Of a DNA stretch of 64,000 bases, positions 8,728 to 21,801 are shown piece after piece. Under the pieces are notes generated by a model that was not told the DNA's origin, made no database searches, and saw only the letters and a list, made by a program, of their open reading frames with translations. A program made the translations under genes and the position numbers. Source of the stretch: Begonia masoniana (lineage: Eukaryota; Streptophyta; Magnoliopsida; Cucurbitales; Begoniaceae); NCBI GenBank assembly GCA_022432975.1, contig CM039505.1, positions 45,490,544 to 45,554,543 of the forward strand, read 5' to 3'. Each line of letters opens with the position of its first letter. Position 1 is the stretch's first letter.

Positions 8728-11700
8728 ATGGTTAGAGGTCAACAGAGAGAGAGCAATGAGGATAGCAATGCTATTGCTCAGTTGACTGAGTTGGTCATGC
8801 GCCAATCTCACCAGATCGAACGACTGATGACAGCTAGGGAAGAACAAGGCAACTCCAGCACTAACGCAACTCATGATCATGGGGGTGAGCGCTTTCACCG
8901 GCTTCGACCCCCGGTGTTTAATGGGTATGTTTCAGATCCTATTCACGCTGAGGAGTGGATCCGAAAGATTGAAGACATGTTTAAGTATGCAAAGGTTGAC
9001 GAAGGGGATAAGGTCACCTATGCTGTCTTTCATTTGGAGTTAAGTGCAAGGCATTGGTGGGACTCGATCCAGAGCACCGCTAATGCCGAAGCTATGACCT
9101 GGGGGATGTTCAAGACTGCCTTCTTTGACAAGTACTTCAATAGGACTGTTCGGGCCAATAAGAAGAAGGAGTTCATGAATCTACGACAAACTGGCTCTGT
9201 GACGGATTATATATGTGAATTTGATGCTTTATCACGGTTTGCTCCCCGTATGATTGAGGATGAGGAAGATAAGATTTACCAATTTGTTCAGGGACTGAAG
9301 CCAAGTCTGTACATGAAAGTGAAGACTGCCGGGATACATAATGTACCTTATGGTGAAGTGACGGCTAAGGCCTTGGAGCTAGAAGAGGCAGAGATGACAG
9401 CATATGCACAGCGCGAACAGCCAAAGAAACTCATGAAGGACACACAGCCGCCACCACGTCAGAACAAAGGTTGGCAGCCACGACAGAACAGGGGACCACA
9501 GCAACAACAGCATGGAATGAAGAGGCCCCTCAACCAGAATGATGACCAGGGAAAAGGAAAGAGACCTCTGGCGCCCCTATGCCCTACATGTCAGAGGAAC
9601 CACCCTGGTGAGTGCAAGCTGCTTTCTGGCCGGTGTTTCAGGTGTGATAAGACCGGACACATGGTCAGAGATTGCCCCATGCCGCCAGACCCGAACCGTG
9701 CAAGGGTTGTACCCAGAGTGTATGCGTTGATGGAAGATGAGGGAGCTGTTCAGCATACAGTCATATCAGGTACCATCATGATCTGCGGTTTTGCTGCTTA
9801 TACACTTATTGATACAGGGGCCACACACTCGTTTATATCAACCTTGTTTGTATGCAAACATAGCATAGGACCCTCACCAGCTGAAAGGTTATATAGTGTT
9901 GTGTTTCCATCAGGGAAGTCCCTACATTCAGAGCAGATTGTTAAGGGTGACGTCGTGTCCTTAGGGGATATGAATCTCTATGCGGAATTAATTGTCATTA
10001 ACATAAAAGGGTATGAAGTGATATTAGGAATGGATTGGTTATTTAGACATCATGCCACGATAAGTTGTCGATCTGGAATAGTTGATTTTAGACCCCCAAA
10101 TGATAACCATTATTCCTTCCAAGCTATTCCTAAAATAAGTAAGATACCAATTATATCCTCACTAGAAATATACCGAATGCTGAGATGTGGTTGTGAGAGT
10201 TACCTGGCTAGTGTAATAGATGACCGGGTGAAGAATAAAATTGAGCTTCAGGATATTCCTATAGTCCGAGAGTTTCCCGAGGCATTCTTAGATGATTTAC
10301 CGGGTATACCACCCGATAGAGAGATAGAGTTTGTAATTGACACATACCCCGAGGCATCACCTGTATCTAAGAATCCTTACCGTATGGCACCTGTTGAGTT
10401 GAAAGAATTGAAGGTTCAACTGCAGGAATTGGTTGACAAGGGATTTATTCGCCCCAGCAGTTCTCCTTGGGGTGCACCAGTCTTATTTGTAATGAAGAAG
10501 GATGGTTCTCTTAGAATGTGCATAGACTATAGGGAACTAAATAAGTTGACAATCAAGAATAGGTACCCCTTACCTAGGATTGATGACTTGTTTGACCAAT
10601 TGCAAGGAGCCAAGGTATTTTCGAAGATAGATCTACGTTCGGGTTATTACCAACTGAAGGTTAAAGAAGGAGATATACCAAAGACAGCCTTCAGAACCCG
10701 CTATGGACATTATGAGTTCTTAGTCATGTCGTTTGGGTTGACAAACGCCCCTGCAGCCTTCATGGATTTAATGAACCGTGTGTTTCGTGAGTATTTGGAT
10801 AAGTTTGTGATTGTGTTCATAGATGATATCTTGATATACTCTCGAACTGTGGCCGACCATGAAGAACATTTGAAAGTAGTTTTGACGACATTGAAGGAGC
10901 ATCAACTTTACGCCAAACTGTCTAAGTGTGAGTTTTGGTTAGATAAGGTTAATTTCCTTGGCCATGTAGTTTCTGCTAATGGCATATCTGTGGACCCGAC
11001 CAAAATTCAGGCAGTAAAGGATTGGCCTCAACCTAAGAATGCCAGCGAAGTCTGCAGCTTCCTTGGACTGGCAGGCTATTACAGGAAGTTCATCAAGGGA
11101 TTTTCCATGATAGCTAAACCCCTGACAGGTTTGACAAAGAAAGACATTAAGTATTCTTGGACTGAAGCCTGTGAAGACAGCTTCCAGACGTTAAAACTGA
11201 AGTTAACAACAGCCCCTGTATTGACCCTCCCAACTGAAGAGGGAAAATTTAGTGTTTACTGTGATGCGTCTAAAGTTGGTTTAGGTTGTGTTTTGATGCA
11301 AGAGGGTAAAGTTATAGCGTATGCTTCTAGGCAGCTAAAGAGTTACGAGCAAAATTACCCCACTCATGATCTAGAATTAGCTGCTGTTGTTTTCGCCTTG
11401 AAGATTTGGAGACACTATTTATATGGACAGCAATGTGAGGTGTTCTCTGACCACAAAAGTCTAAAGTACCTCTTCACACAGAAGGAATTGAACATGAGTC
11501 AGAGACGTTGGTTGGAGTTTGTCAAGGATTACGACTTTGAAATCAAGTATCACCTCGGGAAAGCTAACTCTGTAGCTGATGCGTTGAGTAGGATGTCAAC
11601 AACAATGCAGCCCGTGGTTTCAACCATGTCTACACCCTTAAGAACAGAAGTTCAGAAATTTGACTTGGAGATAGTTCCAGAGTTATCAGTCTTGCTCGCT

Positions 11701-13149
11701 GAGTTAACTATTCAACCAACAATTTTGGAAAAGATCAAGGATGCACAACAGAAGTATTTAGTGGAAAATATCAGCATGATGGATAAGTTGAAGGACACCA
11801 CCTCCGAGTTCAGTCTCTCAAAGGATGGGATCCTGAGGTTTAGAAATCGGTGGTGCATTCCTAATGATGTGGAATTGCGTAAGTTGATCTTGACTGAGGC
11901 GCACTCCTCTTCCTTTTCTGTACATCCTGGCTGCACCAAGATGTACCGAGACCTGAAGTTACAGTACTGGTGGCCTAACCTAAAAAGGGATGTTGCTAAG
12001 TATGTAGAGTCCTGTTTAGTATGCCAACAAGTCAAGGCCGAGCACCAACGTCCAGGAGGTACTCTTCAGCCGTTGCCTATTCCCGAATGGAAGTGGGAAC
12101 ATATAGCTATGGATTTTGTTGTAGGACTACCTAAGACGACAAAAGGACATGACTGTATTTGGGTTGTGGTGGATAGACTGACGAAATCAGCCCATTTCTT
12201 ACCTGTAAGGACCACCTATACGATGGACCAATTTGCTGATCTTTATGTTCAAGAAATTATTAGGTTGCATGGAATCCCGGTATCTATTGTTTCTGACCGT
12301 GACCCCAGGTTTACCTCTCGATTCTGGAAAAGTTTGCAAGGTACATTAGGTACAAAGTTATCTTTCAGCACAGCTTTTCACCCACAGACCGATGGCCAAT
12401 CAGAAAGGACGATTCAAATACTCGAAGATATGTTGAGAGCATGTGTACTTGACTTTCAGACAACTTGGAGTAGACATTTACCGCTAGTTGAATTCTCCTA
12501 CAATAACAGTTATCAGTCCACCATCGGTATGGCACCATATGAAGCTCTGTATGGTAGGAAATGTAGGTCACCTCTTTACTGGGACGAGGTTGGGGAAACA
12601 AAACTTCTTGGACCTGATATTTTGCAGCAAATGTCAGATAAGATTGCAACTATTCGGAAAAGAATGATGACTGCACAAAGCCGGCAGAAGTGTTATGCAG
12701 ATCGAAGGAGAAGGGAACTCGAGTTTGCAGTAGGAGATGAAGTATTCTTAAAGGTGTCACCATTTAAAGGAGTCTTAAGATTTGGCAAGAAGGGAAAACT
12801 TAATCCGAGATTTATTGGACCCTTCCCTGTCTTGGCAAAAGTTGGAAGTACAGCTTACAGACTGCAACTGCCTCCATCATTGGATAAAGTTCATAATGTC
12901 TTCCATGTGTCAATGTTAAGGAAGTGTATGCGTGATCCGATGCAGGTCATCCAGCCATCGGATATTGGTTTAGAGCCGACACTGGAGTATGAAGAGAAAC
13001 CAATACAGATTTTGGAATATGCAGTCAAGACTCTGAGAAACAAAGAGATCCCATTGGTGAAAGTTTTATGGACAAATCACGGCATTGAAGAAGCCACATG
13101 GGAAAGACAGCAGGAGATGTTGGACAAATATCCTAAGTTATTTGCTTGA
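8728..13149 (+). CDS. gag-pol: Del-B gag-pol polyprotein, intact
   Basis: An uninterrupted 1473-codon frame encodes a complete Tekay/Del retrotransposon polyprotein for capsid formation, reverse transcription and integration. I chose the ATG at 8728, the first after the mini-intron. The frame is also open upstream to 8710, without an ATG. Domains from the N-terminus: gag capsid (about 60-230); a basic, Q-rich linker; one CCHC knuckle (about residue 303); protease D-T-G-A-T-H-S (about 362); RT with F-I-D-D (aspartates 699 and 700); RNase H starting C-D-A-S-K (about 845); integrase HHCC (about 1060-1100); DDE core with [10 protein letters not shown]; and a chromodomain-like C-terminus. I see no lost catalytic residue. 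One change is Y-H-L-G-K where relatives have Y-H-P-G-K before the RNase H end. The flanking LTRs are near identical, so the element may be active or recently so. Confidence 0.97.
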   Translation: MVRGQQRESNEDSNAIAQLTELVMRQSHQIERLMTAREEQGNSSTNATHDHGGERFHRLRPPVFNGYVSDPIHAEEWIRKIEDMFKYAKVDEGDKVTYAVFHLELSARHWWDSIQSTANAEAMTWGMFKTAFFDKYFNRTVRANKKKEFMNLRQTGSVTDYICEFDALSRFAPRMIEDEEDKIYQFVQGLKPSLYMKVKTAGIHNVPYGEVTAKALELEEAEMTAYAQREQPKKLMKDTQPPPRQNKGWQPRQNRGPQQQQHGMKRPLNQNDDQGKGKRPLAPLCPTCQRNHPGECKLLSGRCFRCDKTGHMVRDCPMPPDPNRARVVPRVYALMEDEGAVQHTVISGTIMICGFAAYTLIDTGATHSFISTLFVCKHSIGPSPAERLYSVVFPSGKSLHSEQIVKGDVVSLGDMNLYAELIVINIKGYEVILGMDWLFRHHATISCRSGIVDFRPPNDNHYSFQAIPKISKIPIISSLEIYRMLRCGCESYLASVIDDRVKNKIELQDIPIVREFPEAFLDDLPGIPPDREIEFVIDTYPEASPVSKNPYRMAPVELKELKVQLQELVDKGFIRPSSSPWGAPVLFVMKKDGSLRMCIDYRELNKLTIKNRYPLPRIDDLFDQLQGAKVFSKIDLRSGYYQLKVKEGDIPKTAFRTRYGHYEFLVMSFGLTNAPAAFMDLMNRVFREYLDKFVIVFIDDILIYSRTVADHEEHLKVVLTTLKEHQLYAKLSKCEFWLDKVNFLGHVVSANGISVDPTKIQAVKDWPQPKNASEVCSFLGLAGYYRKFIKGFSMIAKPLTGLTKKDIKYSWTEACEDSFQTLKLKLTTAPVLTLPTEEGKFSVYCDASKVGLGCVLMQEGKVIAYASRQLKSYEQNYPTHDLELAAVVFALKIWRHYLYGQQCEVFSDHKSLKYLFTQKELNMSQRRWLEFVKDYDFEIKYHLGKANSVADALSRMSTTMQPVVSTMSTPLRTEVQKFDLEIVPELSVLLAELTIQPTILEKIKDAQQKYLVENISMMDKLKDTTSEFSLSKDGILRFRNRWCIPNDVELRKLILTEAHSSSFSVHPGCTKMYRDLKLQYWWPNLKRDVAKYVESCLVCQQVKAEHQRPGGTLQPLPIPEWKWEHIAMDFVVGLPKTTKGHDCIWVVVDRLTKSAHFLPVRTTYTMDQFADLYVQEIIRLHGIPVSIVSDRDPRFTSRFWKSLQGTLGTKLSFSTAFHPQTDGQSERTIQILEDMLRACVLDFQTTWSRHLPLVEFSYNNSYQSTIGMAPYEALYGRKCRSPLYWDEVGETKLLGPDILQQMSDKIATIRKRMMTAQSRQKCYADRRRRELEFAVGDEVFLKVSPFKGVLRFGKKGKLNPRFIGPFPVLAKVGSTAYRLQLPPSLDKVHNVFHVSMLRKCMRDPMQVIQPSDIGLEPTLEYEEKPIQILEYAVKTLRNKEIPLVKVLWTNHGIEEATWERQQEMLDKYPKLFA

Positions 13150-13177
13150 GCAATTTTCGAGGACGAAAATTTTGTTT

Positions 13178-13190
13178 AAGGAGGGGTGGA
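13178..13190 (+). other. Del-B polypurine tract
   Basis: aaggaggggtgga immediately precedes the 3' LTR start TGTAACACCC at 13191. Confidence 0.85.
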
Positions 13191-16100
13191 TGTAACACCC
13201 GACATTTCGGCCAGGTGATTTTCTGACCATTTTCATTGTCACCCTCTTATTTAACCGTTATGATTTAAATTTAATGTTAAGACAAATTTATTACAAGTTG
13301 AGTAAAACTAGGTTAGGTGGCAGTTTTGTAATTAGAATCGATGGATTTAGTATAAATAGGAAATGGAAACCTTAAATCTCATTTATTGCCACTGTAGCCG
13401 ACATTCCCTCTCGGCGATTTCTTCTCTCCCAAGTTCTTGCTCTCGGCTACCAGAACTTTCCTCTGCCGACGATCGGTTTCGAGCTTGCTTTTCTCTGCAA
13501 ATCCACACCCGAGGTATGAAATGGACAATGTAGTCATTCATTAGTAAATAGAGCTCTGTTCTCAGCTCGGCACTGAGTTCGGATTTTTAGCAGTGGCCGA
13601 GCAGTTTGTGATTTTCTTAATCTGAGAGTAGAAATGTCATCCCGAATCAATTCTGAGCATTTTAAGTAACCAACTCAGGATTTAATCAATGGAAAAACCT
13701 GTCCACCTAGTTTCGGATTTCAGACTGCAGTGTGTCAAACAGAGGAATCGGAATGACTTTAGCTAATAGATCCTAGGGTGGTTTATGATTAGGACTACTA
13801 AGACTTTGTTTTAACTACTGTAATGTACATGTTTTAGGTGAAGAAGTTAAAGAGAGGAAGTTCGGATTGCTAAGGAATCCAGGTAAGTGAATGTATTAAG
13901 ATTTCCGGCCACTAGGGCCCTACACCGCAAGGGTATTAGGGAATCACTGAGATGTTAGCTTATTGACTATGACTTGTTATTTCCACGATATGAAGAAGTT
14001 ATGTAAGTAAATGTAAAGTTACAGGATGTTCTACTTGTCCTTATGGTATGACTTTTCTCTATGAACCTCATGTCTATGCATCATGCCCACGTTTATGATT
14101 AAGTAGAGAACATGAAAAGTAAATGTAATCATGATTAAGTGCAGAACGGGGAAAAGACTATATTATGTATGACTCGCGAATTCTCCCACTGGTGGAGGCC
14201 GAGTTAATGATATGTATGACTCGCAAAATCTCCCACTGGTGGAGGCCGAGTAATGATATGTATGGCTCGCGAATTCTCCCACTGAGGAGGCCGAGTGATG
14301 TATCATGATTGCCGCGATAGGCAAATGATTATGTATGACTGCCGCGATAGGTAAATGACTATGTACCCCTGTCTTCCTCCCTCGTTCCCTACCTTAATAC
14401 ATGTTATGTAAATGATAAAGATGAACATGAATGAAGAATGGTTTATGAATTATGTCCCTTTAAATTGTGTACTCATGTATATCTGTCAGCATGCATTCCT
14501 TACTAAGCATTAGGCTTATAGTTAAACCTTATGGTGTAGGTGAAGAAGGTTCAGGTGAGGATGTTATGTTCAACGAGGATGCTTAAGGCTGGTTGCTGGA
14601 GGATGCTCAAGGTGACAGTGCGGGACTGGAGAGGCGATTTATGACCCCTGGTTTAAACTCTTATGTTATAGTATGTTAAAGGATATGGTAGTTTAAGTAG
14701 GATGAGATTATTTTAAAACGTTGAGCTTGAAACTGTCTAGTGGATCACTGAGTCAGGACTGATTATGTAGATTTATGAATGATCTGTTGCTTAAGTCTTC
14801 CGCTATATGCGTTTGGATGAGTTGTGTTTTCTTCCAGTTGAAAGGAGTCCTTTGATGATTTAGTGTTCTCTACCGTAAGACGGAAGCTGGATGAGGCAAT
14901 CTTCCGGCTGACGTCATCGGCAATGCCGAATGTTAGAGTTTGATGGTTTAGTCTTCCGGCTGACGTCATCGGCAGATGCCGATGGTTAGAAGTTTGATGG
15001 TTTAGTCTTCCGCCCGACGTCAATCGGTACAGATGCCGAAGGAATATGTGTTTGATGGTTTAGTCTTCCTGTGACGTCATCCGGCAGATCACCAATTGTT
15101 GATGGTTTAGTCTTCCAGGCTGACGTCATCGGCAGATGCCGAATGTTAGAGTTTGATGGTTTAGTCTTCCGGCTGACGTCATCGGCAGATGCCGAATGTT
15201 AGAGTTTGATGGTTTAGTCTTCCGGCTGACGTCATCGGCAGATGCCGAATGTTAGAGTTTGATGGTTTAGTCTTCCGGCTGACGTCATCGGCAGATGCCG
15301 AATGTTAGAGTTTGATGGTTTAGTCTTCCGGCTGACGTCATCGGCAGATGCCGAATGTTAGAGTTTGATGGTTTAGTCTTCCGGCTGACGTCATCGGCAG
15401 ATGCCGAATGTTAGAGTTTGATGGTTTAGTCTTCCGGCTGACGTCATCGGCAGATGCCGAATGTTAGAGTTTGATGGTTTAGTCTTCCGGCTGACGTCAT
15501 CGGCAGATGCCGAATGTTAGAGTTTGATGGTTTAGTCTTCCGGCTGACGTCATCGGCAGATGCCGAATGTTAGAGTTTGATGGTTTAGTCTTCCGGCTGA
15601 CGTCATCGGCAGATGCCGAATGTTAGAGTTTGATGGTTTAGTCTTCCGGCTGACGTCATCGGCAGATGCCGAATGTTAGAGTTTGATGGTTTAGTCTTCC
15701 GGCTGACGTCATCGGCAGATGCCGAATGTTAGAGTTTGATGGTTTAGTCTTCCGGCTGACGTCATCGGCAGATGCCGAATGTTAGAGTTTGATGGTTTAG
15801 TCTTCCGGCTGACGTCATCGGCAGATGCCGAATGTTAGAGTTTGATGGTTTAGTCTTCCGGCTGACGTCATCGGCAGATGCCGAATGTTAGAGTTTGATG
15901 GTTTAGTCTTCCGGCTGACGTCATCGGCAGATGCCGAATGTTAGAGTTTGATGGTTTAGTCTTCCGGCTGACGTCATCGGCAGATGCCGAATGTTAGAGT
16001 TTGATGGTTTAGTCTTCCGGCTGACGTCATCGGCAGATGCCGAATGTTAGAGTTTGATGGTTTAGTCTTCCGGCTGACGTCATCGGCAGATGCCGAATGT

Positions 16101-17744
16101 TAGAGTTTGATGGTTTAGTCTTCCGGCTGACGTCATCGGCAGATGCCGAATGTTAGAGTTTGATGGTTTAGTCTTCCGGCTGACGTCATCGGCAGATGCC
16201 GAATGTTAGAGTTTGATGGTTTAGTCTTCCGGCTGACGTCATCGGCAGATGCCGAATGTTAGAGTTTGATGGTTTAGTCTTCCGGCTGACGTCATCGGCA
16301 GATGCCGAATGTTAGAGTTTGATGGTTTAGTCTTCCGGCTGACGTCATCGGCAGATGCCGAATGTTAGAGTTTGATGGTTTAGTCTTCCGGCTGACGTCA
16401 TCGGCAGATGCCGAATGTTAGAGTTTGATGGTTTAGTCTTCCGGCTGACGTCATCGGCAGATGCCGAATGTTAGAGTTTGATGGTTTAGTCTTCCGGCTG
16501 ACGTCATCGGCAGATGCCGAATGTTAGAGTTTGATGGTTTAGTCTTCCGGCTGACGTCATCGGCAGATGCCGAATGTTAGAGTTTGATGGTTTAGTCTTC
16601 CGGCTGACGTCATCGGCAGATGCCGAATGTTAGAGTTTGATGGTTTAGTCTTCCGGCTGACGTCATCGGCAGATGCCGAATGTTAGAGTTTGATGGTTTA
16701 GTCTTCCGGCTGACGTCATCGGCAGATGCCGAATGTTAGAGTTTGATGGTTTAGTCTTCCGGCTGACGTCATCGGCAGATGCCGAATGTTAGAGTTTGAT
16801 GGTTTAGTCTTCCGGCTGACGTCATCGGCAGATGCCGAATGTTAGAGTTTGATGGTTTAGTCTTCCGGCTGACGTCATCGGCAGATGCCGAATGTTAGAG
16901 TTTGATGGTTTAGTCTTCCGGCTGACGTCATCGGCAGATGCCGAATGTTAGAGTTTGATGGTTTAGTCTTCCGGCTGACGTCATCGGCAGATGCCGAATG
17001 TTAGAGTTTGATGGTTTAGTCTTCCGGCTGACGTCATCGGCAGATGCCGAATGTTAGAGTTTGATGGTTTAGTCTTCCGGCTGACGTCATCGGCAGATGC
17101 CGAATGTTAGAGTTTGATGGTTTAGTCTTCCGGCTGACGTCATCGGCAGATGCCGAATGTTAGAGTTTGATGGTTTAGTCTTCCGGCTGACGTCATCGGC
17201 AGATGCCGAATGTTAGAGTTTGATGGTTTAGTCTTCCGGCTGACGTCATCGGCAGATGCCGAATGTTAGAGTTTGATGGTTTAGTCTTCCGGCTGACGTC
17301 ATCGGCAGATGCCGAATGTTAGAGTTTGATGGTTTAGTCTTCCGGCTGACGTCATCGGCAGATGCCGAATGTTAGAGTTTGATGGTTTAGTCTTCCGGCT
17401 GACGTCATCGGCAGATGCCGAATGTTAGAGTTTGATGGTTTAGTCTTCCGGCTGACGTCATCGGCAGATGCCGAATGTTAGAGTTTGATGGTTTAGTCTT
17501 CCGGCTGACGTCATCGGCAGATGCCGAATGTTAGAGTTTGATGGTTTAGTCTTCCGGCTGACGTCATCGGCAGATGCCGAATGTTAGAGTTTGATGGTTT
17601 AGTCTTCCGGCTGACGTCATCGGCAGATGCCGAATGTTAGAGTTTGATGGTTTAGTCTTCCGGCTGACGTCATCGGCAGATGCCGAATGTTAGAGTTTGA
17701 TGGTTTAGTCTTCCGGCTGACGTCATCGGCAGATGCCGAATGTT
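13191..17744 (+). repeat. Del-B 3' LTR running into expanded 53-bp array; LTR end missing
   Basis: From 13191 to about 14750 it differs from the 5' LTR by about 12 substitutions and one inserted base. From about 14755 small indels appear (for example in the units at 14897-15110), and then a perfect 53-bp array runs to 17744. The LTR end seen at 8080-8565 is absent. The sequence jumps straight into mid-gag at 17745. The same two putative introns and the 46-bp three-unit array are present before the array. Confidence 0.85.
14897..17744 (+). repeat. 53-bp tandem array A1, 50 perfectly spaced TGACGTCA cores
   Basis: After about four indel-bearing units, TGACGTCA recurs every 53 bp exactly from 15121 to 17718 (50 occurrences) with no visible difference between units. 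The 5' LTR has six diverged units. The array ends mid-unit at a jump to gag sequence. Confidence 0.95.
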
Positions 17745-20700
17745 AAGACTGCCTTCTTTGACAAGGCTTCAATAGGACTGTTCCGGGCTCATAAGAAGAA
17801 GGAGTTCATGAATCTACGACAAACTGGCTCTGTGACGGATTATTATTTGAAATTTTGATGCTTTATCAACGGTTTGCTCCCCGTAGGATTGAGGATGAGG
17901 AAGATAAGATTACATTTGTTCAGGGACTGAAGCAAGTCTGTTACAGAAAGTGAAGATGCCGGATAAAATGTACCTGTATGGTGAAGTGACGGCTAAGGCT
18001 TGGAGCTAGAGAGGCAGAGATGAGAGATGAAAGGCCTATGCAAAGCTGAGAGAACAGCCAAAGAAACTCATGAAGGAAACACAGCCGCCACCAGTCAGAA
18101 AAAGGTTGGAGCCACCGACAGAACAGGGGACCACAGCAACAACAGCATGGAATGAAGAGGCCCCTCGACCAGAATGATGACAGGGAAAAGGAAAGAGACC
18201 TCTGGCGCCCTATGCCCTACATGTCAGAGGAACCACCCTGGTGAGTGCAAGCTGCTTTCTGGCCGGTGTTTCAGGTGTGATAAGACCAGACACATGGTCA
18301 GAGATTGCCCATGCCGCCAGACCCGAACCGTGCAAGGGTTGTACCCAGAGTGTATGCGTTGATGGGGGGGACAGATGCGGGGACCGCCTGTTCAGCATAC
18401 AGTCATATCAGGTACCATCATGATCTGCGGTTTTGCTGCTTATACACTTATTGCTACAGGGGCCACCACACCGCTTTATATCAACCTTGTTTGTATGCAA
18501 CATAGCATAGGACCTTCACCGACTGAAAGGTTATATAGTGTTGTGTTTCCATCAGGAAAGTCCCTGTAATTCAGAGCAGATTGTTAAGGGTGACGTCGTG
18601 TCCTAGGGGATATGAATCTCTATCGGAATTAATGGTCATTAACATAAAAGGTATTAAGTGATTTAGGAGGATTGGTTATTTAGACATCATGCCACGATAA
18701 GTTGTCGATCTGGAATAGTTGATTTTAGACCCCCAAATGATAACCATTATTCCTTCCAAGCTATTCCTAAAATAAGTAAGATACCAATTATATCCTCACT
18801 AGAAATATACCGAATGCTGAGATGTGGTTGTGAGAGTACCTGGCTAGTGTAATAGATGACCGGGTGAAGAATAAAATTGAGCTTCAGGATATTCCTATAG
18901 TCCGAGAGTTTCCCGAGGCATTCTAGATGATTAACGGGTTATCCCACCCCGATAGAGAGATAGAGTTTGTAATTGACACATACCCCGAGGCATCACCTGT
19001 ATCTAAGAATCCTTACCGTATGGCACCTGTTGAGATTGAAAGAATTGAAGGTCCACTGCAGGGACTTGGTTGACACGGGATTTTAATCGCCCCAGCAGTT
19101 CTCCTTGGGGTTGCACAAGTCATTTAATGAGAAGGATGGCTTTCTTAGGAATGTGCATAGACTATAGGGAACTAAATAAGTTGACAATCAAGAATAGGTA
19201 CCCCTTACCTAGATTGATGACTTGTTGGCCCAATTGCAAGGACCAAGGTATTTTCGAAGATAGATCTACGTTCGGGTTATTACCAACTGAAGGTTAAAGA
19301 AGGAGATATACCAAAGACAGCCTTCAGAACCCGCTATGGAATAGAGTTCTATTATGTCGTTTGGTTGACAACGCCCCTGCAGCCTTCATGGATTTAATGA
19401 ACCGTGTGTTTCGTGAGTATTTGGATAAGTTTGTGATTGTGTTCATAGATGATATCTTGATATACTCTCGAACTTGTGGAAGACCATGAAGAACATTTGA
19501 AAGTAGTTTTGACGACATTGAAGGAGCATCAACTTTACGCCAAACTGTCTAAGTGTGAGTTTTGGTTAGATAAGGTTAATTTCCTTGGCCATGTAGTTTC
19601 TGCTAATGGCATATCTGTGGACCCGACCAAAATTCAGGCAGTAAAGGATTGGCCTCAACCTAAGAATGCCAGCGAAGTCCGCAGCTTCCTTGGACTGGCA
19701 GGCTATTACAGGAAGTTCATCAAGGATTTCCATGATAGCAAACCCCTGACAGGTTTGACAAAGAAGACATTAAGTATTCTTGGACTGAAGCCTGTGAAGA
19801 CAGCTTCCAGACGTTAAACTGAAGTTAACAACAGCCCCTGTATGGGACCCCCCAAACTGACGCGGAAACTTTCGTGGTTACTGTGATGCGTCTAAGTTGG
19901 TTTAGGTTGTGTTTTGATGCAAGAGGGTAAAGTTATAGCGTATGCTTCTAGGCAGCTAAAGAGTTACGAGCAAAATTACCCCACTCATGATCTAGAATAG
20001 CTGCTGTTTTTTGCCTTGCAGATTTGAGACACTATTTCCTATTGGACAGCAATGTGAGGTGTTCTCTGACCACAAAAGTCTAAAGTACCTCTTCACACAG
20101 AAGGAATTGAACATGAGACAGAGACGTTGGTTGGAGTTTGTCAAGGATTACGACTTTGAAATCAAGTATCACCCCGGGAAAGCTAACTCGTAGCTGATGC
20201 GTTGAGATAGGATTGTAACAACAATGCAGCCCGTGGTTTCAACCATGTCTACACCCTTAAGAACAGAAGTTCAGAAATTTGACTTGGAGATAGTTCCAGA
20301 GTTATCAGTCTTGCTCGCGAGTTAACTATTCAAACACAAAGTTTGGAAAAGATCAAGATGCAACAACAGGAAGTATTTAGTGGAAAATATCAGCATGATG
20401 GATAAGTTGAAGGACACCACCTCCGAGTTCAGTCTCTCAAAGGATGGGATCCTGAGGTTTAGAAATCGGTGGTGCATTCTAATGATGTGGAATTGCGTAA
20501 GTTGATCTGACTGAGGCGCACTCCTCTTCCTTTTCTGTACATCCTGGCTGCACCTAGAGGTCCCGAGACCTGAGTTACAGTACTGGTGGCCTAACCTAAA
20601 AAGGGATGTGCTAAGTATGTAGAGTCCTGTTTAGTATGCCAACAAGTCAAGGGCGCAACCAACGTCCAGGAGGTACTCTTCAGCCGTTGCCTATTCCGAA

Positions 20701-21760
20701 TTGTGATTAGTGTGAAACTATAGCTATGGATTTTGTGTAGGACCCTAAGACGACAAAAGGACATGACTGTATTGGGTTGTGGTGTGGATAGACTGACGAA
20801 ATCAGCCCATTTCTTACCTGTAAGGACCACCTATACGATGGACCAATTTGCTGATCTTTATGTTCAAGAAAAAATTATTAGGTTGCATGGAATCCCGGTA
20901 TCTATTGTTTCTGACCGTGACCCCAGGTTTACCTCTCGATTCTGGAAAAGTTTGCAAGGTACATAGGTCCAAAAGTTATCTTTCGCACAGCTTTCACCCA
21001 CAGACCGATGGCCAATCAGACAAGGACGATTCAAATACTCGAAGATATGTTGAGAGCATGTGTACTTGACTTTCAGACAACTTGGAGTAGACATTTACCG
21101 CTAGTTGAATTCTCCTACAATAACAGTTATCAGTCCACCATCGGTATGGACAACATATGAAGCTGTATGGTAGGAAATGTAGGTCACCTCTTTACTGGGA
21201 CGAGGTTGGGGAAACAAAACTTCTTGGACCTGATATTTTGCAGAAAATGCAGATAGATTGCAACTATTCGGAAAAGAATGATGACTGCACAAAGCCGGCA
21301 GAAGTGTTATGCAGATCGAAGGAGAAGGGAACTCGAGTTTGCAGTAGGAGATGAAGTATTCTTAAAGGTGTCACATTTAAAGGCAGAGTCTTAGATTTGG
21401 CAAGAAGGGAAACTTAATCCGAGATTTATTGGACCCTTCCCTGTCTTGGCAAAAGTTGGAAGTACAGCTTACAGACTGCAACTGCCTCCATCATTGGATA
21501 AAGTTCATAATGTCTTCCATGTGTCAATGTTAAGGAAGTGTATGCGTGATCCGATGCAGGTCATCCAGCCATCGGATATTGGTTTAGAGCCGACACTGGA
21601 GTATGAAGAGAAACCAATACAGATTTTGGAATATGCAGTCAAGACTCTGAGAAACAAAGAGATCCCATTGGTGAAAGTTTTATGGACAAATCACGGCATG
21701 AAGAAGCCACATGGGAAAGACAGCAGGAGATGTTGGACAAATATCCTAAGTTATTGCTGA
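17745..21760 (+). pseudogene. second Del-B gag-pol copy, 5'-truncated and indel-rich
   Basis: This matches Del-B from the equivalent of about 9113 (mid-gag) to the C-terminus, almost base for base. It carries dozens of one- and two-base insertions and deletions that break every domain: zinc knuckle near 18270, protease near 18450, RT 19060-19700, RNase H 19850-20200, integrase 20500-21300. Substitutions are few and many gaps fall in short homopolymers. Stretches such as 19490-19720 and 21430-21700 are clean. This differs from the natural decay of Del-A, which is dominated by substitutions and stop codons. I infer uncorrected long-read sequence or a mis-joined duplicate; a true dead copy is possible. 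Confidence 0.8.
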
Positions 21761-21788
21761 GCAATTTTCGAGGACGAAAATTTTGTTT

Positions 21789-21801
21789 AAGGAGGGGTGG
21801 A
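21789..21801 (+). other. polypurine tract of second Del-B copy
   Basis: The same purine run as at 13178 directly precedes the LTR start at 21802. Confidence 0.8.

Noticed and set aside
14897..17744. CRISPR-like regular array
   Set aside because: The whole 53-bp unit repeats without variable spacers, no cas genes are present and the context is a plant LTR.
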